Assembly (NCBI GenBank): GCA_029553955.1
Contig: JAKPJZ010000113.1
Span: 38,148 to 102,147, forward strand
DNA length: 64,000 bases
Direction of reading: 5' to 3'
Source of the DNA: Chloroflexota bacterium
Lineage (GTDB): Bacteria > Chloroflexota > Anaerolineae > SpSt-313
Shown: one piece after another, positions 17,845-25,291 of the stretch
Position numbering within the stretch: position 1 is the stretch's first letter
Layout: each line of letters opens with the position of its first letter
Translations under genes and position numbers: made by a program
The notes under the pieces: generated by a model
Database searches by the model: none
What the model saw: only the letters and a program-made list of their open reading frames with translations
Told to the model about the DNA's origin: nothing

Positions 17845-18951
17845 ATGCTCGTCTTTGACCTGCGCTGGCTCCTCTTTGCCCTACTGCTGGCGCTGATGGC
17901 GGCCCTCTGGGTGGCGGGCCGGCTCGGGCGGTCTACGCGCGCCCAGGCCGGCCGGCCCAGTTGGGCCGGCCTGGCGCCCGAGCTTGAGCAGGCCCCGTTC
18001 GGTCTGCTGTTGGTTGAGGGGGCACGTGGCTGCCGCTACGCCAATCCCTACGCACAGCGCCTCCTGGGCCTGCCGCCCGGCGGCGGGCTGCCCGAGGCGA
18101 CCTGGGTCACCTTGTTGCAGGAGGACCGTGAGGCGGTGCGGAAGGAGGGCGGGGCCACCGGCCGCTACCGCAGTGTGCCTCTCGCGGCCGGCCGCTTCAT
18201 CCACTGGTGGCTCACCCCGCTCGGCCCGCTGGACGCCGTCTTCCTGCTCGACGTCACCTTGCAGCGCCAGGCCGAAGAGGCCTCGCGCTCGCTGGTCAAC
18301 GACCTCTCGCATGAGCTGCGCACGCCGCTGGCCACCATGCTGACCCACCTCGAAGTGCTCGCCCTGCCCACCATCTCGCAGGAGACGGGCCGCCAGTCGA
18401 TCGCCCTGCTCAGGGCCGAGGCGCGCCGCATGGCACGCCTGGTGCACCAGATGCTCGAGCTCGGCCGGCTTGAGACGACCGCGGAGCTCGAGCGCCGCCC
18501 GCTGCAGCTCCTGCCCCTGGCCGAGGAAGCCGTCGCCCAGCTTGCGCCGTTGGCCGCCGAGCGCAGCATCGCCGTCTCCATCGAGGCCGACACGCCCCTG
18601 CCGCTGTGCCCGGGCGACGAAGACCGGCTGCGCCAGGTGCTGCTCAACCTGCTCGACAACGCCTGTAAGTACGCGCGGCCGGGCGACCGTGTATGGGTGT
18701 CGCTGCGGCGCGAAGGCCAGGGGGTGCGCTGCGCCGTGGGCGACAGCGGCCCCGGCATCGCCGCCGCGCACCTCCCCAACCTCACCCGGCGCTTTTACCG
18801 CGCCGCGCCCCAGGAGGTCGAGGGCTCCGGCCTGGGCCTGGCCCTCGCCGAAGAGATCCTGCGCCGCCACGGCAGCCGCCTCGAAATCGAGAGCCGTACG
18901 GAGGGAGCGGAAACGGGGACGGTGGCGGGGTTTGTGATACGTGAGGCGTGA
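17845..18951 (+). CDS. Membrane sensor histidine kinase (PhoR-like, PAS-containing)
   Basis: A 368-residue kinase. One N-terminal transmembrane segment (LRWLLFALLLALMAALWVAG) is followed by a PAS-like region (APFGLLLVEGARGCRYANPY), then a HisKA domain with SLVNDLSHELRTPLATML and a HATPase domain (LLNLLDNACKYARPGDRV, DSGPGIAAAHLP, GSGLGLALAEEILRRHGS). With a single membrane helix it probably senses internally or through partner proteins. It follows the lipoprotein gene by 6 bp. The last codons run into a TACGTGA-type repeat array, so its C-terminus (VIREA) may have been shaped by the repeat. No cognate regulator of the OmpR type is adjacent. Confidence 0.9.
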   Translation: MLVFDLRWLLFALLLALMAALWVAGRLGRSTRAQAGRPSWAGLAPELEQAPFGLLLVEGARGCRYANPYAQRLLGLPPGGGLPEATWVTLLQEDREAVRKEGGATGRYRSVPLAAGRFIHWWLTPLGPLDAVFLLDVTLQRQAEEASRSLVNDLSHELRTPLATMLTHLEVLALPTISQETGRQSIALLRAEARRMARLVHQMLELGRLETTAELERRPLQLLPLAEEAVAQLAPLAAERSIAVSIEADTPLPLCPGDEDRLRQVLLNLLDNACKYARPGDRVWVSLRREGQGVRCAVGDSGPGIAAAHLPNLTRRFYRAAPQEVEGSGLGLALAEEILRRHGSRLEIESRTEGAETGTVAGFVIREA

Positions 18952-19160
18952 GGCGTGATGCGTACTGCGTGATACGTGAGCACTTGCGTGTTCCGTTGGC
19001 GCTCGCGCTGGTGCCAGGGGCAGCAGGGGCGGCTCCCACGCCGCCGGCGATGCGGCTGATCATGGCCCATCGCGGCCGAGAGGCGCTGCCGCTATCGGCA
19101 TGCAGGCTGGGCAGTGCAGAGAACGGAACACGCAATACGCAATACGCGCAACATGGAGCC
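18932..19160. repeat. TACGCAT-type array pair flanking a spacer
   Basis: The left arm GCGTGATGCGTACTGCGTGA (around 18954-18973) and the right arm GGAACACGCAATACGCAATA (around 19124-19143) are built from short units related to TACGCAT and are inverted to one another. Copies occur at 20612, 35238, 44499 and 47334. Confidence 0.75.
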
Positions 19161-19168
19161 GACTGCTG

Positions 19169-20605
19169 ATGCTTGCCAGGCTTCTCCGTGGGGTCAAATA
19201 CCATTGGCCCGTCCTGCTCGGCCTTGCCGTGCTGGCCGGCTATTGGCTGCTGCCGATCTCGGGCCAGGTGGTGGTGACGCTGGGGTCCGAACGGCCGGCG
19301 CCGGCCTGGCCACAGATGCGCCTGGAGGGGGCGACGCTGCAGGTGAGCGACGATGTGCCCTGGGCCCACGTGCTGGTGACGGTGAACGGCGCAGCGGTCT
19401 ACCCCGAGAAGTGGTGGCAGAACCCCGATGGCAGTTGGACCTGGCAATGGACGCTCTCGACGCAGGCCGCCGGTGGCGCCGCCATCACCTTTTACCATGA
19501 TTGCCACACCGGCTGCGTGGAGCGCGGGCGCCTGGCCATTGGCCCCTTGCCGACGCCGCAGCCCGCCGCACCTCTGCCCACCAAGCTCGGCGTGGCCTTT
19601 GCCGATCCGCTGCGCGATTGGCATGGCCGCGCCGGCTGGGACGTGGAGCTGGCCTACTGCCGGCCCGACGAGCAGCCCTATTGGAGTATTGACGAGCTGG
19701 CGGCGCGCGTCTACGCCGCCCTGGCCAAGGGCCTGCGCGTGTTGGTGCGCGTCGACTATGCGCCGGGCCAGAGCCTGCCCCCGGGGGGCGACTATGCCGG
19801 CCTGAGCGAGTATGTGGCCTACGCTGAGCGCCTGGCACGCGATGCGCGGCTGCAGGGCGTCTACGGCTATGTCATCGGCAGCGGCTACAACGCCCACGAC
19901 GCCAATGCGCTGGCCCCCGAGCAGCCGGTGACCCCCGCCTGGTATGCCCGCGTCTTTAGCGGCTATGGCGAGGCGGCCACGCGCACCGACAACGTGGTGC
20001 AGGCGCTACGCGCCGCCAACCCTGTGGTGCGCGTGCTGGTGGGGCCGGTGCGGCCCTGGGTGGCCGACCAGGGCGACCCGCCTGCCCCCTGGCTCGGCTA
20101 CATGAATAGCCTCGTGGCCGCCCTCGACGAGGCCGCACGCACCAAGGCCGCCGCCGGCATCCCCCTGGCCGCGCCCGACGGCTTTGCATTGCAGGCGCCG
20201 GGCCGCCCCGCGGCCGCCGAGCTTACTGGCCGCAGCGGCGCCGAAGAGCCACGGCTCGATCTCAAGCGCGCCTCGTGGCAGGGCGCGCAGGCCGGCTTTC
20301 GCGTCTACCGCGACTGGCTGGCCATCATCAACGCCTACCCGGCCACCCGCGGGCTGCCGGCCTACATCACGTCGAGCAACACCTACGCCCCCGACGACGG
20401 CGCGCCCCCGGCGCAGAACTATCCGCGCGGCTGGCTCAGTGCGGCCCTCGCCGAGGCCGATGCCGAGCCGCAGGTGCAGGCGCTCGTCTGGTTCCTCGAC
20501 GGCCCCCTCGGCGATGCCCAGTGGGACGGTTTCAGCCTCGCCCGCCGCCAGGGCCACGCGGCCGAGGCAGCCGACGAGTTTGACGCGTTGCTCAAGTTGG
20601 AATAG
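19169..20605 (+). CDS. Membrane-anchored protein with a glycosidase-like barrel region, function unknown
   Basis: A 478-residue protein. An N-terminal membrane anchor (WPVLLGLAVLAGYWLLPIS) is followed by an Ig-like domain (about residues 30-130, VPWAHVLVTVNGAAVYPEKW) and a large region with alternating strands and helices (WDVELAYCRPDEQPYWSIDE, GLRVLVRVDYAPGQSLP, LQGVYGYVIGSGYN, VRVLVGPVRPW, AGFRVYRDWLAIINAYPATR) that resembles a TIM barrel of glycosidase type. I cannot assign catalytic residues. The start at 19169 is the first ATG past the repeat array. It is probably exposed outside the cell. A NarL-type regulator gene follows after 157 bp of repeats. Confidence 0.6.
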   Translation: MLARLLRGVKYHWPVLLGLAVLAGYWLLPISGQVVVTLGSERPAPAWPQMRLEGATLQVSDDVPWAHVLVTVNGAAVYPEKWWQNPDGSWTWQWTLSTQAAGGAAITFYHDCHTGCVERGRLAIGPLPTPQPAAPLPTKLGVAFADPLRDWHGRAGWDVELAYCRPDEQPYWSIDELAARVYAALAKGLRVLVRVDYAPGQSLPPGGDYAGLSEYVAYAERLARDARLQGVYGYVIGSGYNAHDANALAPEQPVTPAWYARVFSGYGEAATRTDNVVQALRAANPVVRVLVGPVRPWVADQGDPPAPWLGYMNSLVAALDEAARTKAAAGIPLAAPDGFALQAPGRPAAAELTGRSGAEEPRLDLKRASWQGAQAGFRVYRDWLAIINAYPATRGLPAYITSSNTYAPDDGAPPAQNYPRGWLSAALAEADAEPQVQALVWFLDGPLGDAQWDGFSLARRQGHAAEAADEFDALLKLE

Positions 20606-20611
20606 ATGTGC

Positions 20612-20752
20612 GCGTCGTGTCCTGCGTGTTGCGTATTGCGTGTTCCGTATGCCCGGCGTCGAGTCGTGTCGCCGGCCATGGGCGCGCCTGCGGTACGAGG
20701 CCCACGAACGTGCGGACAAACGGAACACGCAATACGCAACACGAATCTAGAG
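20612..20752. repeat. TACGCAT-type inverted array
   Basis: Left arm CGTGTTGCGTATTGCGTGTT, right arm AACACGCAATACGCAACACG, separated by about 70 bp. It fills the gap before the response-regulator gene. Confidence 0.75.
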
Positions 20753-20762
20753 AGGCCATGCG

Positions 20763-21410
20763 ATGAGCGACCTCAATTCGAGCGCGAGCACAATCCGCGT
20801 GCTCCTGGCCGACGATCATCCGGCGCTGCGGGTGGGGCTGCGCGTGTTGCTCGAGCAGGCCCCCGGGGTCGAGGTGGTGGCTGAAACGGGCGACGGCGTG
20901 CAGGCGCTCGAGCAGATCGTCGCGCTCGAGCCCGACGTCGCCGTGCTCGATTGCCGCCTGCCCGGCCTGCCCGGCACCGAGGTCGCCGCCCAGGTGCGCC
21001 GCCGCGGCCTGGCCACGCGCATCCTCGCCCTCAGCGCCTACAGCGACGAGCAGTACGTCCGCGGCATGCTCGCCGCCGGCGCCGTCGGCTACTTGCTCAA
21101 AGAGGATGCGCCCGGCGTCATCGTCGCCGCCGTCCAGGCCGCCGCGCAGGGCCGCGCCTGGCTCAGCCCCGCCGTTGCTGCCGTCGTCGCCGCCCTCGCC
21201 CGCAGCGACCACCCCTCGCCGCAGGACCTCACCGAGCGCGAGCGCGAGGTCTTGCGCCTCGTCGCCCAGGGCCGCACCAACAAAGAGATCGCCCTCAGCC
21301 TCGGCATCGCCGAACGCACCGTCGAGTTCCACATCACCAACCTCCTCGCCAAGCTCCGCCTCGCCTCCCGCGTCGAAGCCGCCGTCTGGGCCACCGAACA
21401 CGGCCTCTAG
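20763..21410 (+). CDS. NarL/LuxR-family response regulator
   Basis: A two-component transcription regulator of 215 residues. The N-terminal receiver domain has the acidic pair in LLADDHPALRVGLR, the phospho-acceptor Asp in VAVLDCRLPGLPG, and the conserved Lys in GYLLKEDAP. The C-terminal LuxR-type helix-turn-helix has LTEREREVLRLVAQGRTNKE and ERTVEFHITNLLAKLRLASR. GAGAGG lies upstream of the ATG. NarL-type regulators normally pair with HisKA_3 kinases, whereas both kinases in this window have the HisKA (HELRTP/HELKTP) type, so its partner is probably encoded elsewhere. Confidence 0.92.
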   Translation: MSDLNSSASTIRVLLADDHPALRVGLRVLLEQAPGVEVVAETGDGVQALEQIVALEPDVAVLDCRLPGLPGTEVAAQVRRRGLATRILALSAYSDEQYVRGMLAAGAVGYLLKEDAPGVIVAAVQAAAQGRAWLSPAVAAVVAALARSDHPSPQDLTEREREVLRLVAQGRTNKEIALSLGIAERTVEFHITNLLAKLRLASRVEAAVWATEHGL

Positions 21411-21501
21411 GCACCTTCATAGATCAGTTGCCCATGCCCGAGCCGTCACCAAGACGACATGGCCTGGCCCTGGCGCGTAGCACGTCGCCTGCCCGCAGGG
21501 A

Positions 21502-21627
21502 GGAACGACGCCCACAAGGGGCTAGGCTACGGTCTGCACGTGGGAGGATTCTGGCGCCCATGGCCTCGGGTGTGAAGACTCTGCATCACAAAGACAGCGT
21601 AGCCTAGCCCCTTGTGGGCGTCGTTCC
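21502..21627. mobile_element. MITE-like element, GTAGCCTAGCCCC family
   Basis: A 126-bp unit with 30-bp perfect terminal inverted repeats (GGAACGACGCCCACAAGGGG and complement) around unique sequence. Partial copies of the arm are at 54490-54515 and 57737-57894. No coding capacity. Confidence 0.65.
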
Positions 21628-21666
21628 TTACTTGTGGTTAGCCAAAGGGCAGGCGAGGACGCCCGC

Positions 21667-21710
21667 CCCACGGTCTTGACCTGTGGATTTCCACAGGTCA
21701 AGACCGTGGG
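21667..21710. repeat. Perfect 21-bp-arm hairpin
   Basis: Arms CCCACGGTCTTGACCTGTGG(A) and complement around TT, followed by a further half copy (TTTCCACAGG). It lies upstream of the 21818 gene. No terminator-type T-run. Nothing else is seen in the 21411-21817 gap. Confidence 0.8.
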
Positions 21711-21817
21711 TTTCCACAGGCCGCAGTGGCGCTGATCTGTGATATAGTAGAGATGCCAATTGACTGCCGGGTGGCATTGCCGCGTGTGCGCGGCGATATG
21801 TAGGTGAAGGGGGCAGT

Positions 21818-22339
21818 ATGGGACGCAGACCTGTACAGATACTCGCATTCGCCGGCGGCCTGCTGCTGCTGGCCGTCACCTGGTATGCCCTGTTCTGGTG
21901 CCTGGCCGGCGCGACTGAGCTGCTGCTGGTACCCTGGGACACGACGCCCCAGCGGCCGCCGGTCGGCACCCTGGCGCGCGAGGTGAACGACTTTTTCGAG
22001 GGCCCGCCGGGCGCCTACCTGCCCGCGGCGACCATTGTCGGCGCGGGGATGGTCTCGCTCGTGGTCGGCGCCGTGCGCCGGCGGTGTGGGGCGTGGCTGC
22101 CGGTGATCCTCGCGGCGGCCAACTCTATCTTTATGGTGCTCGCCTCCATCGCCTATGTCGCCAACCAGTCGCTCTTCGCATTGCGCCTGCCCCCGCCGCA
22201 GACGGGCTACGACCTGGGCTACCAGCGCACCTGGCCGGCCATCCTGGTCGCGGGCCTACTGCTCGGGCTGCTGCTGTGCGGCCAGTGGTGGCTGGCCCTG
22301 GGCGGCCGCCGGGAGGAACGTGGCGATGCCCCTTCGTAG
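21818..22339 (+). CDS. Four-helix membrane protein, function unknown
   Basis: A 173-residue protein, first of five consecutive membrane genes. Predicted transmembrane segments are ILAFAGGLLLLAVTWYALFW, AATIVGAGMVSLVVGAV, LPVILAAANSIFMVLASIAY and AILVAGLLLGLLLCGQWWLA. A GGGGG-rich ribosome site precedes the ATG. I recognise no domain. The next gene starts 55 bp downstream with its own strong ribosome site. Confidence 0.7.
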   Translation: MGRRPVQILAFAGGLLLLAVTWYALFWCLAGATELLLVPWDTTPQRPPVGTLAREVNDFFEGPPGAYLPAATIVGAGMVSLVVGAVRRRCGAWLPVILAAANSIFMVLASIAYVANQSLFALRLPPPQTGYDLGYQRTWPAILVAGLLLGLLLCGQWWLALGGRREERGDAPS

Positions 22340-22394
22340 TAACGACTCTAGTCGTTCGTCCGCTGAAGCAGGCCGCCATCCCAAGGAGGGAACC

Positions 22395-23123
22395 GTGACA
22401 GATTCAACCACAGATGGGCTCCGCCGGCGTGCACAGCGCGACGGCGGAGCAGGCCTGACCATCGTCGAGACCATCCTGCGCGACCGGCAGCGTGTCTTTG
22501 CCGAGATCCGTGCCGGCCAGGGCCTGGGCGAAAAGGTGCGTGCCCTGCTCATCGCCAGCGTCGCCTTCCTGGCCCTCTATGGCGCGGTGATGGGCTCATC
22601 GCACAGCGCCCTGCAGGCGCTCAGCTCGGCGGTCAAACTGCCGCTGCTCTTCCTGGCGACTATGGCCATCTGCGCGCCTACGCTCTACTTTTTCAACCTG
22701 ATATTCGGCTCCGGCCAGAGCCTCAGCCAGAACGTCGCCCTGATGCTCACGGCCATCACCGTCACCGCGGTCGTGCTGGTGAGCTGCGCGCCCATTGTGC
22801 TCTTTTTTCTCTTGACCTCCAGCCACTACCAGTTCTTCAAGCTGCTGAATGTGGGCGTGTTCGCCGTGGCCGGCATCGTGGGGGTGCTGTTCCTGGCGCA
22901 GGGCATGCGCGCCGTCTCCGGCGGTGCCCGCGCCCCGCAGAACGTCGTGCGGCTGTGGGTCCTGATCTACGCCTTTGTGGGCAGCCAGGCCGCGTGGACG
23001 CTGCGTCCCTTCGTCGGTGCGCCCAGCATGCCTTTCGAGCTGGTGCGCCGGCTGGGCGGCAACTTTTACGCCAATATCCTGGCCAGCATCGGCGAGTTCC
23101 TCGGCTTCATGGTGGTGAGGTGA
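22395..23123 (+). CDS. Multi-pass membrane protein, function unknown (YIP1-like layout)
   Basis: A 242-residue protein starting at GTG (22395), preceded by AAGGAGGG. A soluble N-terminal 45 residues (TIVETILRDRQRVFAEIRAG) lead to five or six transmembrane segments: LLIASVAFLALYGAVMG, LPLLFLATMAICAPTLYFF, MLTAITVTAVVLVSCAPIVL, VGVFAVAGIVGVLFLAQGM, VVRLWVLIYAFVGSQAAW. The C-terminal ASIGEFLGFMVVR ends the protein. The layout resembles YIP1-like membrane proteins but I cannot assign one. It ends 4 bp before the next gene, so they are cotranslated. Confidence 0.75.
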   Translation: MTDSTTDGLRRRAQRDGGAGLTIVETILRDRQRVFAEIRAGQGLGEKVRALLIASVAFLALYGAVMGSSHSALQALSSAVKLPLLFLATMAICAPTLYFFNLIFGSGQSLSQNVALMLTAITVTAVVLVSCAPIVLFFLLTSSHYQFFKLLNVGVFAVAGIVGVLFLAQGMRAVSGGARAPQNVVRLWVLIYAFVGSQAAWTLRPFVGAPSMPFELVRRLGGNFYANILASIGEFLGFMVVR

Positions 23124-23127
23124 GGCC

Positions 23128-24228
23128 ATGAGCACGAACGCAAACGCCCGCCTGGAAGAGTTGCTCGATTGGCTGGCCGATGAAGTCGCGCGGCGGCTGG
23201 GGGCACGCCAAGGCGCCGGCGCCGGCGAGCCGCCTCCCCCCTCTCCCCTCGCGCGTTCAGGGGCCGAGACGCAGGGCCATTCCCTCTCCCCCGGCGCCGC
23301 CGCAGCGGCAAGGGGGGAGAGGGCTGGGGTGAGGGGGGATGCCGCGGCAGGGCGGGTTGCTGGACAGTCAGAAAGCGTTCCGCCGGCGTCCGGAGTTGGC
23401 CGCTCACACAACGTTTCACCCTCACCCCTGCCCTCTCCCTCCGAGGGAGAGGGGGAAGCTGGCCGCTCACAGGGCATTTCACCCTCACCCCTGCGGGCCA
23501 AGCCCCTTGCGGGCCAGGCGCTCGGAGCGCAGGCCTCGGGGCGCAGGCCCCTGCCCTCTCCCCCCGAGGGAGAGGGAAGAGTCGCTGCCCTGCCGGCCCC
23601 TGAACCCCGCGCGCGTGGCGGAGGCGAAGGGGGTGAGGGCCACCCCGTCCCCGCTGCGGCCGTCGAGGAGCCGCCCTCGCTGGCGGACTCGGAGAGTGCT
23701 ACCGGCGGTGTCACCATGCCTGCCCACGCCGCCCGCTTGCTCGGCCGGCTGGCGCTGGGGCTGCTCGTCGCCGTGCTGCTGGTCAACATTCCCCTCGGCG
23801 CGCATGGCGCCGCGCTGGCGCGCCTCGTCCCACCCGCGGCCTCGCTGATCGTCCGTGACGGCCTGCTGGTCAAAGAGACTGACAAGCCCGAGATCTATGT
23901 CTACCGGGGCGGTCAGTTCCACTGGGTTACCGACCCCGGCGTTTTTGAGCACTATGGCTACCGCTGGCAGCATGTGCAGGATGTGGCGCCGGGCTTTCTC
24001 TCCGGCTTTGAGATCGGCCGGCCGCTCTACCTGCTGGCCAGGTGCCAGGGCAGCCCACACATCTACCGGCTGGAGAACGGCAGCAGGCGCTGGATCGTCG
24101 ACATCGCCGCCTTCGAGGCCGAGGGCTACCAGTGGGCCGATGTGACGACCATCAACTGCGCCAGGCTGCGCGCCATGCCCGAGGGCGAGACCATCCCGCC
24201 CGGCCGCGGCCCCGCGCCCGAGCCATAG
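23128..24228 (+). CDS. Membrane protein with repeat-derived linker and paired external domain
   Basis: A 366-residue protein in three parts. Residues 1-32 are helical (ARLEELLDWLADEVARRLGA). Residues of about 35-190 are low complexity and translate a dispersed DNA repeat three or four times (SPSPLPSPSEGEGEAG, RPLPSPPEGEGRVA). After a membrane helix (LLGRLALGLLVAVLLVNIPL), two similar units of about 45 residues follow (PEIYVYRGGQFHWVTDPGVF / PHIYRLENGSRRWIVDIAAF), each ending in a GY.W..V motif, as in surface repeat domains. Loss of the repeat-coded linker would leave both ends in frame, so the linker looks like an expansion by repeat insertion. Function unknown; it is third of the five-gene membrane cluster. 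Confidence 0.7.
   Translation: MSTNANARLEELLDWLADEVARRLGARQGAGAGEPPPPSPLARSGAETQGHSLSPGAAAAARGERAGVRGDAAAGRVAGQSESVPPASGVGRSHNVSPSPLPSPSEGEGEAGRSQGISPSPLRAKPLAGQALGAQASGRRPLPSPPEGEGRVAALPAPEPRARGGGEGGEGHPVPAAAVEEPPSLADSESATGGVTMPAHAARLLGRLALGLLVAVLLVNIPLGAHGAALARLVPPAASLIVRDGLLVKETDKPEIYVYRGGQFHWVTDPGVFEHYGYRWQHVQDVAPGFLSGFEIGRPLYLLARCQGSPHIYRLENGSRRWIVDIAAFEAEGYQWADVTTINCARLRAMPEGETIPPGRGPAPEP
23225..23640. repeat. In-gene block of CTCTCCCTCCGAGGGAGAGG-type repeats
   Basis: At least three copies of a hairpin-forming unit containing CCCTCACCCCTGCCCTCTCC or its complement lie inside the 23128 coding sequence. A related unit lies inside shc at 49443-49487. Confidence 0.75.
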
Positions 24229-24246
24229 GCCGGCATAGACGGAGCG

Positions 24247-24286
24247 GGGGATCTTGCCAAGGCTCCGAACCTTCGCAAGATTCCCC
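24247..24286. repeat. Inverted repeat, GGGGATCTTGCCAAGG type
   Basis: A diverged copy of the 6185-6225 element, with arms GGGGATCTTGC and GCAAGATTCCCC, in the 100-bp gap between two membrane-protein genes. Confidence 0.75.
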
Positions 24287-24328
24287 GTCGCAGTATCGTG
24301 ACGTTGTCGTGCTGCAATGGGAGACGAG

Positions 24329-25291
24329 ATGGCCAATTCTCAGTCAGAAGCCAGGCACGCCCGCTGGGCCACCCTCAAAGCGTGGCGCATGGAACTGCTC
24401 TTCGCCGTGCCCATCGTGACCCTCGCGTTCTACCTCTTCTACACCTGGTTCGCCGTGCGCAACCGCTACCTGATCTTCCTCTACTTCCACGATATGGGGC
24501 CGGGGTTCGACACCACGCCCTTTGGCTGGGTCACCGCCGGCCGCTATTGGATGTCGGGCCTGGTGGCCGGCGGCGCCGTGCTTGTGCCCTACATCGCCGC
24601 CAACCTGGCGCTGGGGCGGCTGCGGGCCTATCGTGCGCCGGTGTGGTGGCGTCTGTGGCTGCTCTGCGCCATCCCCCTGCTCGTCGTTATCCCCGCCATT
24701 GTGATGACGGCCAACGACCCGGTCCTGCCCCCGGCCAACGCCGCGCAGGTCACTGGCGCAGCGCTGCTGGGGCTGGCATTGGCCGTGATGCTGGGCCGGT
24801 TCGCTGCAGAGCGTCCGCTGGGGCTCGCTCTGCTGCTGATCGACGGGCTCGCGTTGGCCTGCCTGCTCACCTCCCTGATCCGCATCGAAAGCCTGTCGCG
24901 CTGGCTGGCGCAGGGCAGCGCCGGGTTCATCTACGGGCTCCTTTTCGTTGCTGCGGCCGGCGTCGTGCTGCTGGCCGTCACCACGGCGCTCTACGGCCTG
25001 TGGCGCCGTATCAGGGTGCCGCACGCCGCAGCGCTGTTCGTCGCCGGCCTCGACGTCGCCTACCTGCTCCTGCCCCTCTGTCACTACCTCTTCTGGTGTA
25101 GCGACGATGGCACCTGGACCGACCCGGGCTATTTTCACTACATCTCCGACGCCGGCAACTATTTCGCCCGCAGCCCCGCGCTCCAGACTGCCGTCTGGGT
25201 GGCCGTGGCGCTCGTGGCGTGGGGGGTGTCGCGGCTGCGCCGGTGGGTTCGGCGACGGCAGATGCTGGCGCATAGGGGGGATGCCTCATGA
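24329..25291 (+). CDS. Multi-pass membrane protein, function unknown
   Basis: A 320-residue protein with about seven transmembrane segments (for example ELLFAVPIVTLAFYLFYTWF, LLCAIPLLVVIPAIVMTA, FIYGLLFVAAAGVVLLAVTT and ALQTAVWVAVALVAWGVSRL). Between them are external loops with WCSDDGTWTDPGYFHYISDA, near the end. The ATG at 24329 has GGGAG five bases upstream; 24317 is an alternative. It overlaps the next gene by 4 bp (ATGA), so they are coupled. I recognise no family. Confidence 0.7.
   Translation: MANSQSEARHARWATLKAWRMELLFAVPIVTLAFYLFYTWFAVRNRYLIFLYFHDMGPGFDTTPFGWVTAGRYWMSGLVAGGAVLVPYIAANLALGRLRAYRAPVWWRLWLLCAIPLLVVIPAIVMTANDPVLPPANAAQVTGAALLGLALAVMLGRFAAERPLGLALLLIDGLALACLLTSLIRIESLSRWLAQGSAGFIYGLLFVAAAGVVLLAVTTALYGLWRRIRVPHAAALFVAGLDVAYLLLPLCHYLFWCSDDGTWTDPGYFHYISDAGNYFARSPALQTAVWVAVALVAWGVSRLRRWVRRRQMLAHRGDAS

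Noticed and set aside
14905..21410. Kinases and NarL-type regulator as one two-component system
   Set aside because: The kinases are HisKA class, which normally pair with OmpR-type regulators, and they are several kilobases from the NarL-type gene.
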